12,797 bases of DNA from an uncultured Nitrospinaceae bacterium (GCA_905182935.1 CAJJDL010000221.1:1-12797); one strand, 5' to 3'; positions 1-7,717 are shown, numbered from the stretch's first letter. Numbers and translations: made by a program. Notes: generated by a model not told the origin, from the sequence alone.

Positions 1-104
1 CAAAATCATCCATTAGAACTACTTCCTTCGCTCAACCTGAATTCATCAAATCTTTTGATGCTATTGCAGATTACCTTTATGAAAGACACACAGTATTACG
101 CTAA
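1..104 (+). CDS. C-terminal end of an unidentified protein (partial)
   Basis: A plus-strand reading frame enters from the left edge and stops at TAA 102-104, giving 33 complete codons (first full codon at base 3). The peptide ends in ...DAIADYLYERHTVLR and has the balanced composition of a real protein tail. I do not recognise the family. A second frame is also open to about base 117, but its composition (Leu/Asn-rich) looks less natural. If real, the gene ends tail-to-tail with aclA about 160 bp away. No plus-strand terminator with a T-run is visible after it. Confidence 0.45.
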   Translation, partial: KSSIRTTSFAQPEFIKSFDAIADYLYERHTVLR

Positions 105-204
105 TCCGATTTAAAACACTCGCCTTCACTTAATAACAAAGTTTACTTTTATTCATGATTACTAGTGTCCTCAATTTAGAACCTACCTTTACAATTAATA
201 CAAT

Positions 205-242
205 AAAAAAAAATCCCCTCTCAAAAAAAACCGAAAGGGGAT
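205..242 (-). terminator. Intrinsic terminator of the aclBA operon
   Basis: On the minus strand a 7-bp stem (ATCCCCT 213-219 pairing with AGGGGAT 236-242) is followed at once by a run of eight or nine U residues (plus-strand A-run 205-213). The loop is 16 nt and itself contains a run of eight U. It lies 22 bp past the aclA stop codon at 265. The plus-strand reading has no T-run after the stem, so it should work only for leftward transcription. Confidence 0.85.
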
Positions 243-264
243 CCACGTTAACTTTAAGTTAAAA

Positions 265-2979
265 TTAACCAACAAAAGAACATTTACTTGCTGCGGTGCG
301 TGTATCCATATTCTTTCCACGGAAAGTATGATCATCAATCTCAGCAGCACATCCAATCATTCGACCAAACAAAAATGTCGCAAAACTTGATGTTTCAATA
401 TCTCTCTCAGCCATTTTACCAGCTTTGTAATCACCCCAGACCATTTTGAGTAGAATAACCGCAATAACCGCATCAATATTCACACAATAAACGTTTTTGC
501 TTACTTTGGCTTTAAACATTGAATTAACGATTGAGTGGTAATAATCTAGAAAAATATTGTTTATACCTTTTTCGGCAAACAGTTTGCGTACAAACTCTTC
601 TCTTGGGTCAAAGTTGATATCTTTTCCCTTGAATATAGGGTGATTGATACATGGCACCTTTGCGTACTCTAAGTTACCCATTGCTTTTTGTTCAGATTTA
701 TAGTCTTTGTATTTCTTAGAGTAATCGAGTGCCATCGCATCAAGGTCAAGCCCATGGTTTTTATCATCTGCAGCTTTAAGGCTTGTATCTTTAAATTGCT
801 CGATAAGGAATGCAGCCGCTTCATAACCATTCCCACCATGAGCAAACCCAGTATGTGTAAGAAATCCAATAAATGCTTTATTCACCTGCACGCGGTCAGG
901 CATTTCTGGTCCATCCGCACTTACAGCTCCCTTCGATCCCTGCGCAGAAATAGTACCGGGTCCATTAGTTATGATCAACCCCAGAAGAACTTGGAACTCG
1001 AATAATTCATCGTCCGTCGGCTCTCGCCCCATAAGCGATAAAAATGCTGTCCGAGTAAAAGAAAAACCAGAAATAAGCTCCCCTAACTCGATTCCGCAGA
1101 AACTACCCTCCCCGTGTTTATCAGCAGAGGCAGCAACTCCTACGATGGTACTATATATACGAGAATACCATGGGAGCCTACCGATAGTGCCTTTTGTGAT
1201 CTTCTTGGATTTCATTCCACTCCAACCAAGCGTTATCCAAATAGCGGCTATCATTGCATCGGTTGAGGGTTTACCTCCTTCTTGCTTGGAAAAATCAAGT
1301 AAAAATTTGATGAATACCGATTGAGTATCTTTGCTAAGGCAAGCGGCTAAGCTATCGCTTAACTTATCATCTGGACCAGCTAGAAAAGTGTCCTTGTTTG
1401 CTTTTGCAGTTTTTAACTGTTCATCATAATTAAAGCTATCCATAGCATTGTTAAGTTTTGAAAACTGAAACAGGTCCACCAAAATATTGGAAGCATCCAT
1501 CGCGGACTCAACCATTTTTTTACCAACAATAGCAACTGCACCAGAGACTACTGTATTAGGTGAATTACCATTCTCACGAGAGGCTTCTGCTGCAGCTAGA
1601 GTAGCCTGGCCGCATTGGTTCACATGAGTGTTGAGGGCAATATTTGCAATCTTTTCACCGTACTCATTAGGATATTCACGGCAAAGAGCAAATACTAAAT
1701 TGGCCTCAAATGTCTTCTTAGAAGCATCAAGAATAGAGGTTTGATGAATTTTCGAAACTCCCGTTTTTGGATCCATCATTGAAGCCCCACTCGTGTCCTT
1801 AAGAGTTTCTCTCCGATATTGGGCACCTACTTGTTTATCAAGAGCAGCAATCTGTTCATTATAAGGAGAAATGGCCTCAACAACCGGAACGTCTAATTCT
1901 TTTGGAAGGTTTAACCCCTGATTGTTACCAAACCAGCTTTTGAGAGAAAGACTGCCCTTTGGTGCAAAATCAGGATTTTTGCCATTTAACTTCATAACAG
2001 CCGTTAATGCTTCTGGAATATAAGCTATGTTAGTTACCAGCGCACCTTTTTTGGAGGCGACTGGATTCTCTGGTGTATAAATACTGTCCACACCAAAGTA
2101 CTCCATAAACCACTTTTCCTTAGCAAGAGCATCATCACCCGAGCCTGCCAGTGATCCCGCATGACCGCACGCTTTACTCAGTTTTGCCTTCCACCTGCCA
2201 ACTACACAAGCAACTATCGGCTTGTCCGTTTTAATATCTTTCTCATAATATCCCCCTGGCTCACTATACATAACAGCAGCCTCTGAGCGATCATCTCGAT
2301 CTAAAGCATAAAGAAACTCCTTAGCCCCATATTGAATATAAACATCCTTGCCACTAGATACTGAAGTCGTCGTCCCCCAACCTGCTGTTGAAAGATAAAC
2401 TGCAATCGTTGTTGTGAAATTTCCCGAATTAGAGAAAAGTGCAATTGAACCTTTGATTAGAGACTCTTCAGGAGCATTGCCACCCAATGCGCCACCAAGG
2501 CGAACATGGTTCCATGAATCAGCAAGCCCTAAACAGTTACCGCCAAAAAGGTCAACTCCATTAGTTTGACAAATAGCTCGCATGATACGCGAGTCTTTAA
2601 CAGAAACTTTTTCTGTAAGAATGATAGCTTTTTTAAGCTCTGGATTTTCTCTTACCGCTTCAGCAATACCATCTTTTACGCCAGCAGGAGGTAAGTAAAT
2701 AACTACCGTATTAAACTTATGTCCAGCAGCCATCCCTTCCCTAATGGAGTTATAAACCGGGATTTTACCATTCTTGGTTGTAAGAAATTTTCCTGATTTA
2801 CCAGGGCCTGTTCCAAAAACAATATTTCCACCTGAATAATCATTGCTGACCGGGGTAACTCCAGAACTTTCCTTACCCAAAATATTAAGAACCACCACTC
2901 TGTCGTCCTTAGTAGCTAGTTCACTTAGCGAATTAACGCCAACGTAGTAAGGGAATTCCCCCACACCTTGCTTATCCAT
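265..2979 (-). CDS. aclA: ATP-citrate lyase subunit A, enlarged (904 aa)
   Basis: Subunit of the enzyme that cleaves citrate with ATP and CoA to acetyl-CoA, oxaloacetate, ADP and phosphate, the key citrate-cleaving step of the reductive TCA cycle in the cytoplasm. Residues 1-330 form the succinyl-CoA-synthetase-alpha-like CoA-binding and ligase part. The phosphohistidine loop GHAGS lies at 272-276 (His273). The C-terminal part (about 600-904) matches the citryl-CoA lyase domain: AHGG at 713-716, INHP at 778-781 (counterpart of GHR) and NIDAV at 834-838 (counterpart of NVDG). Chlorobium AclA has about 600 residues. The extra 300 residues (about 340-630) look like a second, degenerate lyase-like domain (see findings). 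The ATG start is set by GGAGG 8 nt upstream. It follows aclB by 43 bp, so the two are co-transcribed, and it ends at a strong terminator. Family call is firm; the extra-domain reading is inference. Confidence 0.93.
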   Translation of the reverse strand: MDKQGVGEFPYYVGVNSLSELATKDDRVVVLNILGKESSGVTPVSNDYSGGNIVFGTGPGKSGKFLTTKNGKIPVYNSIREGMAAGHKFNTVVIYLPPAGVKDGIAEAVRENPELKKAIILTEKVSVKDSRIMRAICQTNGVDLFGGNCLGLADSWNHVRLGGALGGNAPEESLIKGSIALFSNSGNFTTTIAVYLSTAGWGTTTSVSSGKDVYIQYGAKEFLYALDRDDRSEAAVMYSEPGGYYEKDIKTDKPIVACVVGRWKAKLSKACGHAGSLAGSGDDALAKEKWFMEYFGVDSIYTPENPVASKKGALVTNIAYIPEALTAVMKLNGKNPDFAPKGSLSLKSWFGNNQGLNLPKELDVPVVEAISPYNEQIAALDKQVGAQYRRETLKDTSGASMMDPKTGVSKIHQTSILDASKKTFEANLVFALCREYPNEYGEKIANIALNTHVNQCGQATLAAAEASRENGNSPNTVVSGAVAIVGKKMVESAMDASNILVDLFQFSKLNNAMDSFNYDEQLKTAKANKDTFLAGPDDKLSDSLAACLSKDTQSVFIKFLLDFSKQEGGKPSTDAMIAAIWITLGWSGMKSKKITKGTIGRLPWYSRIYSTIVGVAASADKHGEGSFCGIELGELISGFSFTRTAFLSLMGREPTDDELFEFQVLLGLIITNGPGTISAQGSKGAVSADGPEMPDRVQVNKAFIGFLTHTGFAHGGNGYEAAAFLIEQFKDTSLKAADDKNHGLDLDAMALDYSKKYKDYKSEQKAMGNLEYAKVPCINHPIFKGKDINFDPREEFVRKLFAEKGINNIFLDYYHSIVNSMFKAKVSKNVYCVNIDAVIAVILLKMVWGDYKAGKMAERDIETSSFATFLFGRMIGCAAEIDDHTFRGKNMDTRTAASKCSFVG

Positions 2980-3022
2980 TTTTTATATCCTCCGATTCTG
3001 CTTTTAATAGATTTTAATTAAA

Positions 3023-4294
3023 TTATTTGACATTCATTTTGGCTGCAATTTCTTTCTTGCCGCCACCCATCATCCATTTATTAATTGCCATGGCATAGTT
3101 GATCACCTCAGACATTGCGCTATCGTGTCCAAAAAACCGATAAGGAACTCCCAACGATTCTAAAACATCACGTAAATAAGCCATCCCGCGTATCACGTTA
3201 GGGCCTCCTCTTCCGACCACAACAAATAAAGGCTTGGGTCCATTTTTTTGAAAATAAGTTCTAAGTCCATCACCTATCGCTCTAAGAGTTTCAAAAATAT
3301 CTGTATTATTAGCTTTACCTCCAATTATGAACAAAACATTTGATTGCTCTAACCAATGCTTGAAAGTGATGTTTGAAATTTCGTTCATCTTTTCGTAAGG
3401 AGGATTACCACCAAAGTCAGAGGAAATAGTCGCCGTTTCACCAAGTAATTCAGTAACCATGGCATTTGCCCCACCCCCAAAGGTAGGTGCCGTGATACTT
3501 CCCTTATCATTGATAACATATACATCACTCTGGCCTTGATAAGTCCGTAGCTGATTTATCTCTTGCTCAAACTCCGAGTTATCTTCTGCAAAAACATGGG
3601 AAGGAAGCTCCAGTCGTTTCCAAGCTGGATCATCTTGATCAAAAGCACATTTAAAATCACAAGCGACCGGAGCGTAACGGCCACCTTTACCAGGCATCAT
3701 TCGTATGGGATTCAGCTCCAACATAATCATTCCATAGTTATTATAAAGGTCCCACAGTTTTGGAAGGTTCTGTACTAAAGAACTTATAATCTCAGACGGA
3801 GCACCTAGCTCAACTAAAGCATTTGAAACGTGAAAAGCTTTGAGTCCAGTTAAAGCATCAAATGGCACAACAGCAATTTTATCCTCAGGAAGCTCTTCAA
3901 TGTCAACTCCACCATGATGGGTCAGCGTCATTATTGGAGATCTATAAACGGTGCTGTCAGAAATTGAAAAATAAACTTCGTGATCTGCGGGAACCGCTGC
4001 TTCGTAAGTAACACCCTCCGACTTAGCAGAAATATTTCCTATTTTATGCTCGGCAAAATAGAGCCGTTCTTTTTCTTTGAGGGCATCAGTAAAATTTTTT
4101 GCCCGTCCAATAAGCCCCGATTTACCCTTTTTACCAACTCCACCTTTAAACACTGGCTTAATAAAAATTTCGCCGTGTCTTTTAACCATATCTTTTATTT
4201 CATCGACGCTCAATTCTGGACCTCGAACCTCAGAATGAGGATATTCAACTAGGTCCAACAACTTCCTGCCCCAAAGCATGCCGGTGATTTGCAT
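3023..4294 (-). CDS. aclB: ATP-citrate lyase subunit B, ATP-grasp/citrate-binding (423 aa)
   Basis: Partner of AclA, corresponding to the N-terminal half of animal ATP-citrate lyase and related to succinyl-CoA synthetase beta. It binds ATP, phosphorylates the histidine of AclA and holds citrate. Residues 1-230 are the ATP-grasp fold: FIKPVFKGGVGKKGKSG at 44-60 is the nucleotide-binding lysine/glycine stretch, and LELNPIR at 192-198 carries the metal-binding Glu/Asn. Residues 250-410 are the citrate/CoA-ligase-type Rossmann part, with FGGGANAM at 272-279, SDFGGNP at 292-298, IGGKANNTD at 324-332 and GRGGPN at 361-366. All match the citrate-binding half of ACLY-type enzymes. Length is near the roughly 400 residues of Chlorobium AclB. 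The ATG is preceded by a GGGAG ribosome-binding site. The gene is first in the aclB-aclA operon, the same order as in Chlorobium. Confidence 0.93.
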   Translation of the reverse strand: MQITGMLWGRKLLDLVEYPHSEVRGPELSVDEIKDMVKRHGEIFIKPVFKGGVGKKGKSGLIGRAKNFTDALKEKERLYFAEHKIGNISAKSEGVTYEAAVPADHEVYFSISDSTVYRSPIMTLTHHGGVDIEELPEDKIAVVPFDALTGLKAFHVSNALVELGAPSEIISSLVQNLPKLWDLYNNYGMIMLELNPIRMMPGKGGRYAPVACDFKCAFDQDDPAWKRLELPSHVFAEDNSEFEQEINQLRTYQGQSDVYVINDKGSITAPTFGGGANAMVTELLGETATISSDFGGNPPYEKMNEISNITFKHWLEQSNVLFIIGGKANNTDIFETLRAIGDGLRTYFQKNGPKPLFVVVGRGGPNVIRGMAYLRDVLESLGVPYRFFGHDSAMSEVINYAMAINKWMMGGGKKEIAAKMNVK

Positions 4295-4453
4295 TTTTAT
4301 CTCCCGCTTATCAATTGCTATTAAATATTAATAAAAAAACGACCCAAATAAAGTTCAAAAATCAAACCAATATATTTTAAATAATATTGAAATAAACCAG
4401 AAATGCCGATTTTAAATCAAAACTAGACACTGATTTATAAAATAAGAGGCTGT

Positions 4454-4481
4454 ATTCTAGACAAATTGAGGTTTTTGTCAA
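4454..4481 (-). promoter_or_regulatory. Sigma-70-type promoter for aclBA
   Basis: Read on the minus strand, a perfect -35 box TTGACA (4476-4481) is followed after 16 bp by TAGAAT (4454-4459), a five-of-six match to the -10 consensus. Transcription would start near 4446, leaving a leader of about 150 nt before the aclB ATG at 4294. The promoter lies entirely in the 295-bp gap after the ATP-grasp/FMN fusion gene, so aclBA can be expressed independently of it. The rest of the gap is AT-rich, and I see no clear hairpin or riboswitch in it. Confidence 0.6.
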
Positions 4482-4589
4482 TATCTATAAGGGATGAAAT
4501 TAAACCAATGTAAAAGGTATAAAATCTGCTTAACTTCAAGGTCTAGATGTATAAGTATCAATATTAATGAAAGTCAACGTAGGAAGGTA

Positions 4590-6848
4590 CTAATGCAGTT
4601 GCCCTTTGGAATCACGAACTATAACAGAAGGATCTATGTATTTAATACTAGGGCACCCGGTAAGAATCATGGCCTTCTTTAGTTCGCTTCTTTTTTGATC
4701 AAGATAAAACTCTACGCCTTCCTGATTACCTCCAAATGCAGCTATACAAATAGGTCTTCCAATCATTACAGCATCAGCACCAAGTGCTAGCATTTTTAGA
4801 ATATCTATTCCTTCCCTAACACCACCATCTACAAGAATTTTCACGCGCCCTGCTACTGCATTAACTACCTCAGGTAACACCTCTGCAGTTCCCGGCATTG
4901 TGTCCATAACTCGGCCACCATGATTGGAAACAACAATTGCGTCAGCTCCGGCTTCAATTGCAGCGAGAGCAGACTTCGCATTCATAATTCCTTTGAGAAT
5001 AAAGGGAACAGAAAGGTGTGATTTTAATTCCCTTAGTTCTTCAATTGACTTGGGACCGACTGCCTGGCTTTTAAGCGCCATGGTCTTAAATGATATAGCA
5101 TCTATATCAATCCCTACAGCAATGGCCCCGGCATCTTCGGCAGCTTTAAATCTTTTTATAATATCTAGATTAAAAGCACGAGGTTTAAAAATAGGGATAC
5201 CAAAACCGCCTAGTTTCTTAATAACTTCAAGACCAATTAAATATTTATTTGGACTAGCACCATCACCAACCATTCCAATAGTTCCCATACCAATACATCC
5301 ATTGAGTACCGCTAAAGCATATTCTTTTTCATCCATTCCACCACCAAGATTAGTTTCCATTCCCGTGATGGGAGCAGCAAGTATAGGAATCGAAAGTTTT
5401 TGACCAAATAAGTTTATCGACAAATCAGGGTCTTTAATATTGTGGATTGTGCGAAGGTTAACCTTATATCTTCCAAGAGCGTGAAGGTTTTCGGTGAAAG
5501 ATGAGCCAGATCCAATTCCGCCAATACCAGGAACCTTACCGGCACATTCAACTCCATCACATACTATGCAAGCTTTGCAAGAGATATAAAATTTCTTTCG
5601 TGCGTTGTTACGTAAAACGTCCCAAGTCAATTCACTCGGCTCTCCAATTTTTATTTGGATAGTCTGTCGTGCTAGTTCATTAATTCGAATAGCTTCTTCA
5701 CGTGTTTTGGCTACAGTGATAACATATCCTGTTTTACCCACATTACTTCGAAGTTCCTCAACAGAGTCACCGGCTTCTTTAAGAAAAATTATTTCTTTAA
5801 CTCCTTTTATTTTTCGGGCATCATCGACGCCCTTAATCGATAAAATTTTTCCTGGGGTCGAAATAATTGCACGTTCAGCTGATACAAAGTCATGCTTTTG
5901 TTTAAGGTCAGCAGGTGTTTCCCCAAGCGCAATCTCAATAGCAGCCTTCATTAAATTTATTCCTGTTGCCAAGGGGTAGGTGTAAGTCGACATCCAACCA
6001 CCACTCAACCTAGCGGCAATCTCGATGACTTTAGGTCCATCTTTCGTAAGCTTGATATCTCCTTTAGCCGCTCCAATATCAATTCCAAGGGCCTTTATAG
6101 CAGAACAAAATAATTCGGTAGCTAGACCTAGCTTTTCCTGCGGTTGGTTTGAAGGAAGTGTATGCCCTACTTCCACAAAATATGGTGCACGTTGAATTAT
6201 TCGATCTCCAATACCGGTCACTTGGATATGACCATTAAATATCAAAGCATCTAAACTGAGCTCAGGGCCATCCATATATTCTTCAACAACTAACTTCCCA
6301 CTTATTGAAGCTTCTTTAGCTTCTCTAAAAGCTAAAGAAGCCTCATGACGTTCATTAATCAATTTAACTCCGCGTGCCCCCATATTGTCACAAGGTTTAA
6401 TGACGAGAGGAAGCGGCATCTCCTTGAACGCATTCTCAAGGTCGTCCATAGTCCAAACAGGACAAAAGCGAGGGACAGCAACACCCATTTTATGCAACCT
6501 TCGTCGCATCTTGATTTTATCTGTTGAACGCTCTGCTACCTCGAAAGGAATGCCTGGTAAGTTTAATGCATTTGCGACTGCCGCTACCGTTTGAGAGGCA
6601 TCTGTACCAACTGTCATAACTCCATCAAGTGGGCAGGACTCGTGAAATTGTTTAGCAGCGTTAACAGTTAAATTAATATTGCGAGTACTAACTTCAATAG
6701 GATAGTCAGCCATCAGCATCCCTTCCGCCTCACGGTTATAATCCGTAACAACCACTTTAAGCCCCATGGACTTGGCTACCTTAATAGCAGGAACTTGAAA
6801 TATTCCACCTCCAATGATCAATAAGTATTTAGGTTGCTTATTAGTCAT
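4590..6848 (-). CDS. ATP-grasp ligase fused to FMN-dependent alpha-hydroxyacid dehydrogenase-like domain (752 aa)
   Basis: A single uninterrupted frame carries two enzymes. Residues 6-400 are a complete ATP-grasp protein: a glycine-rich start LLIIGGGIFQVPA (9-21), an ATP-binding VIKPCDNMGARGV (149-161), EEYMDGPELSLDA (189-201) and the metal-binding segment IEIAARLSGG (275-284). Such enzymes join a carboxylate to an amine or similar nucleophile through an acyl phosphate. Residues 424-435 hold four cysteines (C424, C427, C430, C435). Residues 440-745 are a TIM barrel of the lactate/glycolate-oxidase family: K619, the catalytic SNHGGR (641-646, His643 and Arg646), and the FMN-phosphate loop DGGVREG...GADAVMIGRP (674-699). 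Stand-alone relatives with the same Cys-rich, GIGGIGSGSSF-like entry are about 330 residues. Substrate and pathway are unknown. No strong ribosome-binding site precedes the ATG, but the fold begins right after it. It is co-directional with aclBA but has a 295-bp gap and aclBA has its own promoter. Confidence 0.85.
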   Translation of the reverse strand: MTNKQPKYLLIIGGGIFQVPAIKVAKSMGLKVVVTDYNREAEGMLMADYPIEVSTRNINLTVNAAKQFHESCPLDGVMTVGTDASQTVAAVANALNLPGIPFEVAERSTDKIKMRRRLHKMGVAVPRFCPVWTMDDLENAFKEMPLPLVIKPCDNMGARGVKLINERHEASLAFREAKEASISGKLVVEEYMDGPELSLDALIFNGHIQVTGIGDRIIQRAPYFVEVGHTLPSNQPQEKLGLATELFCSAIKALGIDIGAAKGDIKLTKDGPKVIEIAARLSGGWMSTYTYPLATGINLMKAAIEIALGETPADLKQKHDFVSAERAIISTPGKILSIKGVDDARKIKGVKEIIFLKEAGDSVEELRSNVGKTGYVITVAKTREEAIRINELARQTIQIKIGEPSELTWDVLRNNARKKFYISCKACIVCDGVECAGKVPGIGGIGSGSSFTENLHALGRYKVNLRTIHNIKDPDLSINLFGQKLSIPILAAPITGMETNLGGGMDEKEYALAVLNGCIGMGTIGMVGDGASPNKYLIGLEVIKKLGGFGIPIFKPRAFNLDIIKRFKAAEDAGAIAVGIDIDAISFKTMALKSQAVGPKSIEELRELKSHLSVPFILKGIMNAKSALAAIEAGADAIVVSNHGGRVMDTMPGTAEVLPEVVNAVAGRVKILVDGGVREGIDILKMLALGADAVMIGRPICIAAFGGNQEGVEFYLDQKRSELKKAMILTGCPSIKYIDPSVIVRDSKGQLH

Positions 6849-7113
6849 AGTATTATTTTGTCAAATAACCTTATAAATAGCTTATTATTCATAGACATTC
6901 TTGAGCCGGACTCAGAAATAAATTTTAGTACTCTACTTTATCGACAGATCACAAGCTCCGCATAAATAGCCATTCACGCTAGCATTTCATATTGCTATAA
7001 AAACTCAGCTATTTAGGTATTTTTTGAGGAACTAACTTTAATTAATTTTACAATATTCTAGTGCAATAATAAGCCTTTGCAATACCTTTAAAAAACCTTA
7101 TATAGTGCATTTA
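6849..7113. other. Divergent intergenic region with AAATAGC repeats
   Basis: This 265-bp AT-rich spacer lies between the fusion gene (minus) and the YqeG-type phosphatase (plus) and must hold promoters for both. The 9-mer ATAAATAGC occurs at 6873-6881 and again at 6962-6970, and an inverted copy (GCTATTTA) lies at 7008-7015. TAAATAGC (6963-6970) and GCTATTTA form a perfect 8-bp inverted repeat with a 37-nt spacing. An imperfect palindrome TGAGCCGGACTCA is at 6902-6914. I could not identify a convincing minus-strand promoter. Confidence 0.35.
7077..7104 (+). promoter_or_regulatory. Possible promoter of the YqeG-type phosphatase
   Basis: TTGCAA (7077-7082) and TATATA (7099-7104) are spaced by 16 bp. 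Transcription would start near 7111-7112, which would make the ATG at 7114 almost leaderless and would exclude the GTG at 7105 as a start. No Shine-Dalgarno sequence precedes either codon, which fits a leaderless message. In such AT-rich DNA a chance match is quite possible. Confidence 0.3.
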
Positions 7114-7701
7114 ATGGCAGAGATAACCGAAAAGAACAACCCCGTTTCACGCGAAGGCTTAACCCTAACCAAAATTCTATACTTTATATTAATGCCCTTT
7201 CGCCCCAATCTTTTAAAGCCATACATGGCATTTGATCATTTCACAGAAGTTCCAATTGAACAATTAAAATTAAGTGGTATCCAAGGCGTATTAATTGATG
7301 CCGATGGAACACTGGGTCCGCATCACTCTCGTATTTTTTCTCGTGAAGTTGTTGAACATGTTAACAAAATGGTCACCAGCGGACTCAAGGTCGCCATCTA
7401 TACCAACGCTTTTGAAAATAGGTTTCAACAATTCACAGATATTAATGTAGTAACTGGCGTCCCACCAAAACCAGATAGGCAGGGCTTTAAAGAAGCAATG
7501 GAAATCTTTCTTGGTCTAAAAAACCCAAGTGAAATTTGTATGATTGGAGATAATTTTATTACTGACGGAGGGGCACGTTTAGCGGGAATGCAATTCATCC
7601 ATATACACCCAATTAAAGGAGATGAATCTTTTATCCATTCATTTACCCGGAAACTAGCATTCCAATATGCTCGTTTTTACTTCCCCCGTTCCTTCCCTTA
7701 A
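7114..7701 (+). CDS. YqeG-type HAD-superfamily (IIIA) phosphatase
   Basis: Small haloacid-dehalogenase-fold hydrolase. Numbered from an upstream in-frame GTG at 7105, motif I is DADGT (65-69, nucleophile Asp65 and general acid Asp67). Motif II is the TN pair (100-101), motif III the lysine of PPKPDR (Lys122), and motif IV is GDNFITD (148-154). The pre-motif region (MAFDHFTEVPIEQLKLSGIQ) and the closing basic segment match the YqeG group of HAD-IIIA proteins, which includes phosphatidylglycerophosphate phosphatase-like members; the physiological substrate here is unknown. No transmembrane helix is evident, though residues 21-31 are hydrophobic. I prefer the ATG at 7114 over the GTG nine bases upstream, since no ribosome-binding site supports the GTG and a candidate -10 box abuts it. 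It appears to be a single-gene unit. Confidence 0.8.
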   Translation: MAEITEKNNPVSREGLTLTKILYFILMPFRPNLLKPYMAFDHFTEVPIEQLKLSGIQGVLIDADGTLGPHHSRIFSREVVEHVNKMVTSGLKVAIYTNAFENRFQQFTDINVVTGVPPKPDRQGFKEAMEIFLGLKNPSEICMIGDNFITDGGARLAGMQFIHIHPIKGDESFIHSFTRKLAFQYARFYFPRSFP

Positions 7702-7717
7702 GGCTCAATAAAAGCAT

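Noticed and set aside
248..262. Palindrome TTAACTT-T-AAGTTAA just after aclA
   Set aside because: AT-only apart from one pair, and next to a much better terminator; probably chance.
4494..4682. Plus-strand open frame across the aclB upstream gap and the 3' end of the fusion gene
   Set aside because: Composition is not protein-like, there is no ribosome-binding site, and it is antisense to a clear gene and the aclBA promoter region.
4924..5403. Plus-strand 159-codon frame opposite the FMN domain
   Set aside because: It is the mirror of a strongly conserved catalytic domain; its Ala/Ile/Ser/Pro-rich product is typical of antisense shadows.
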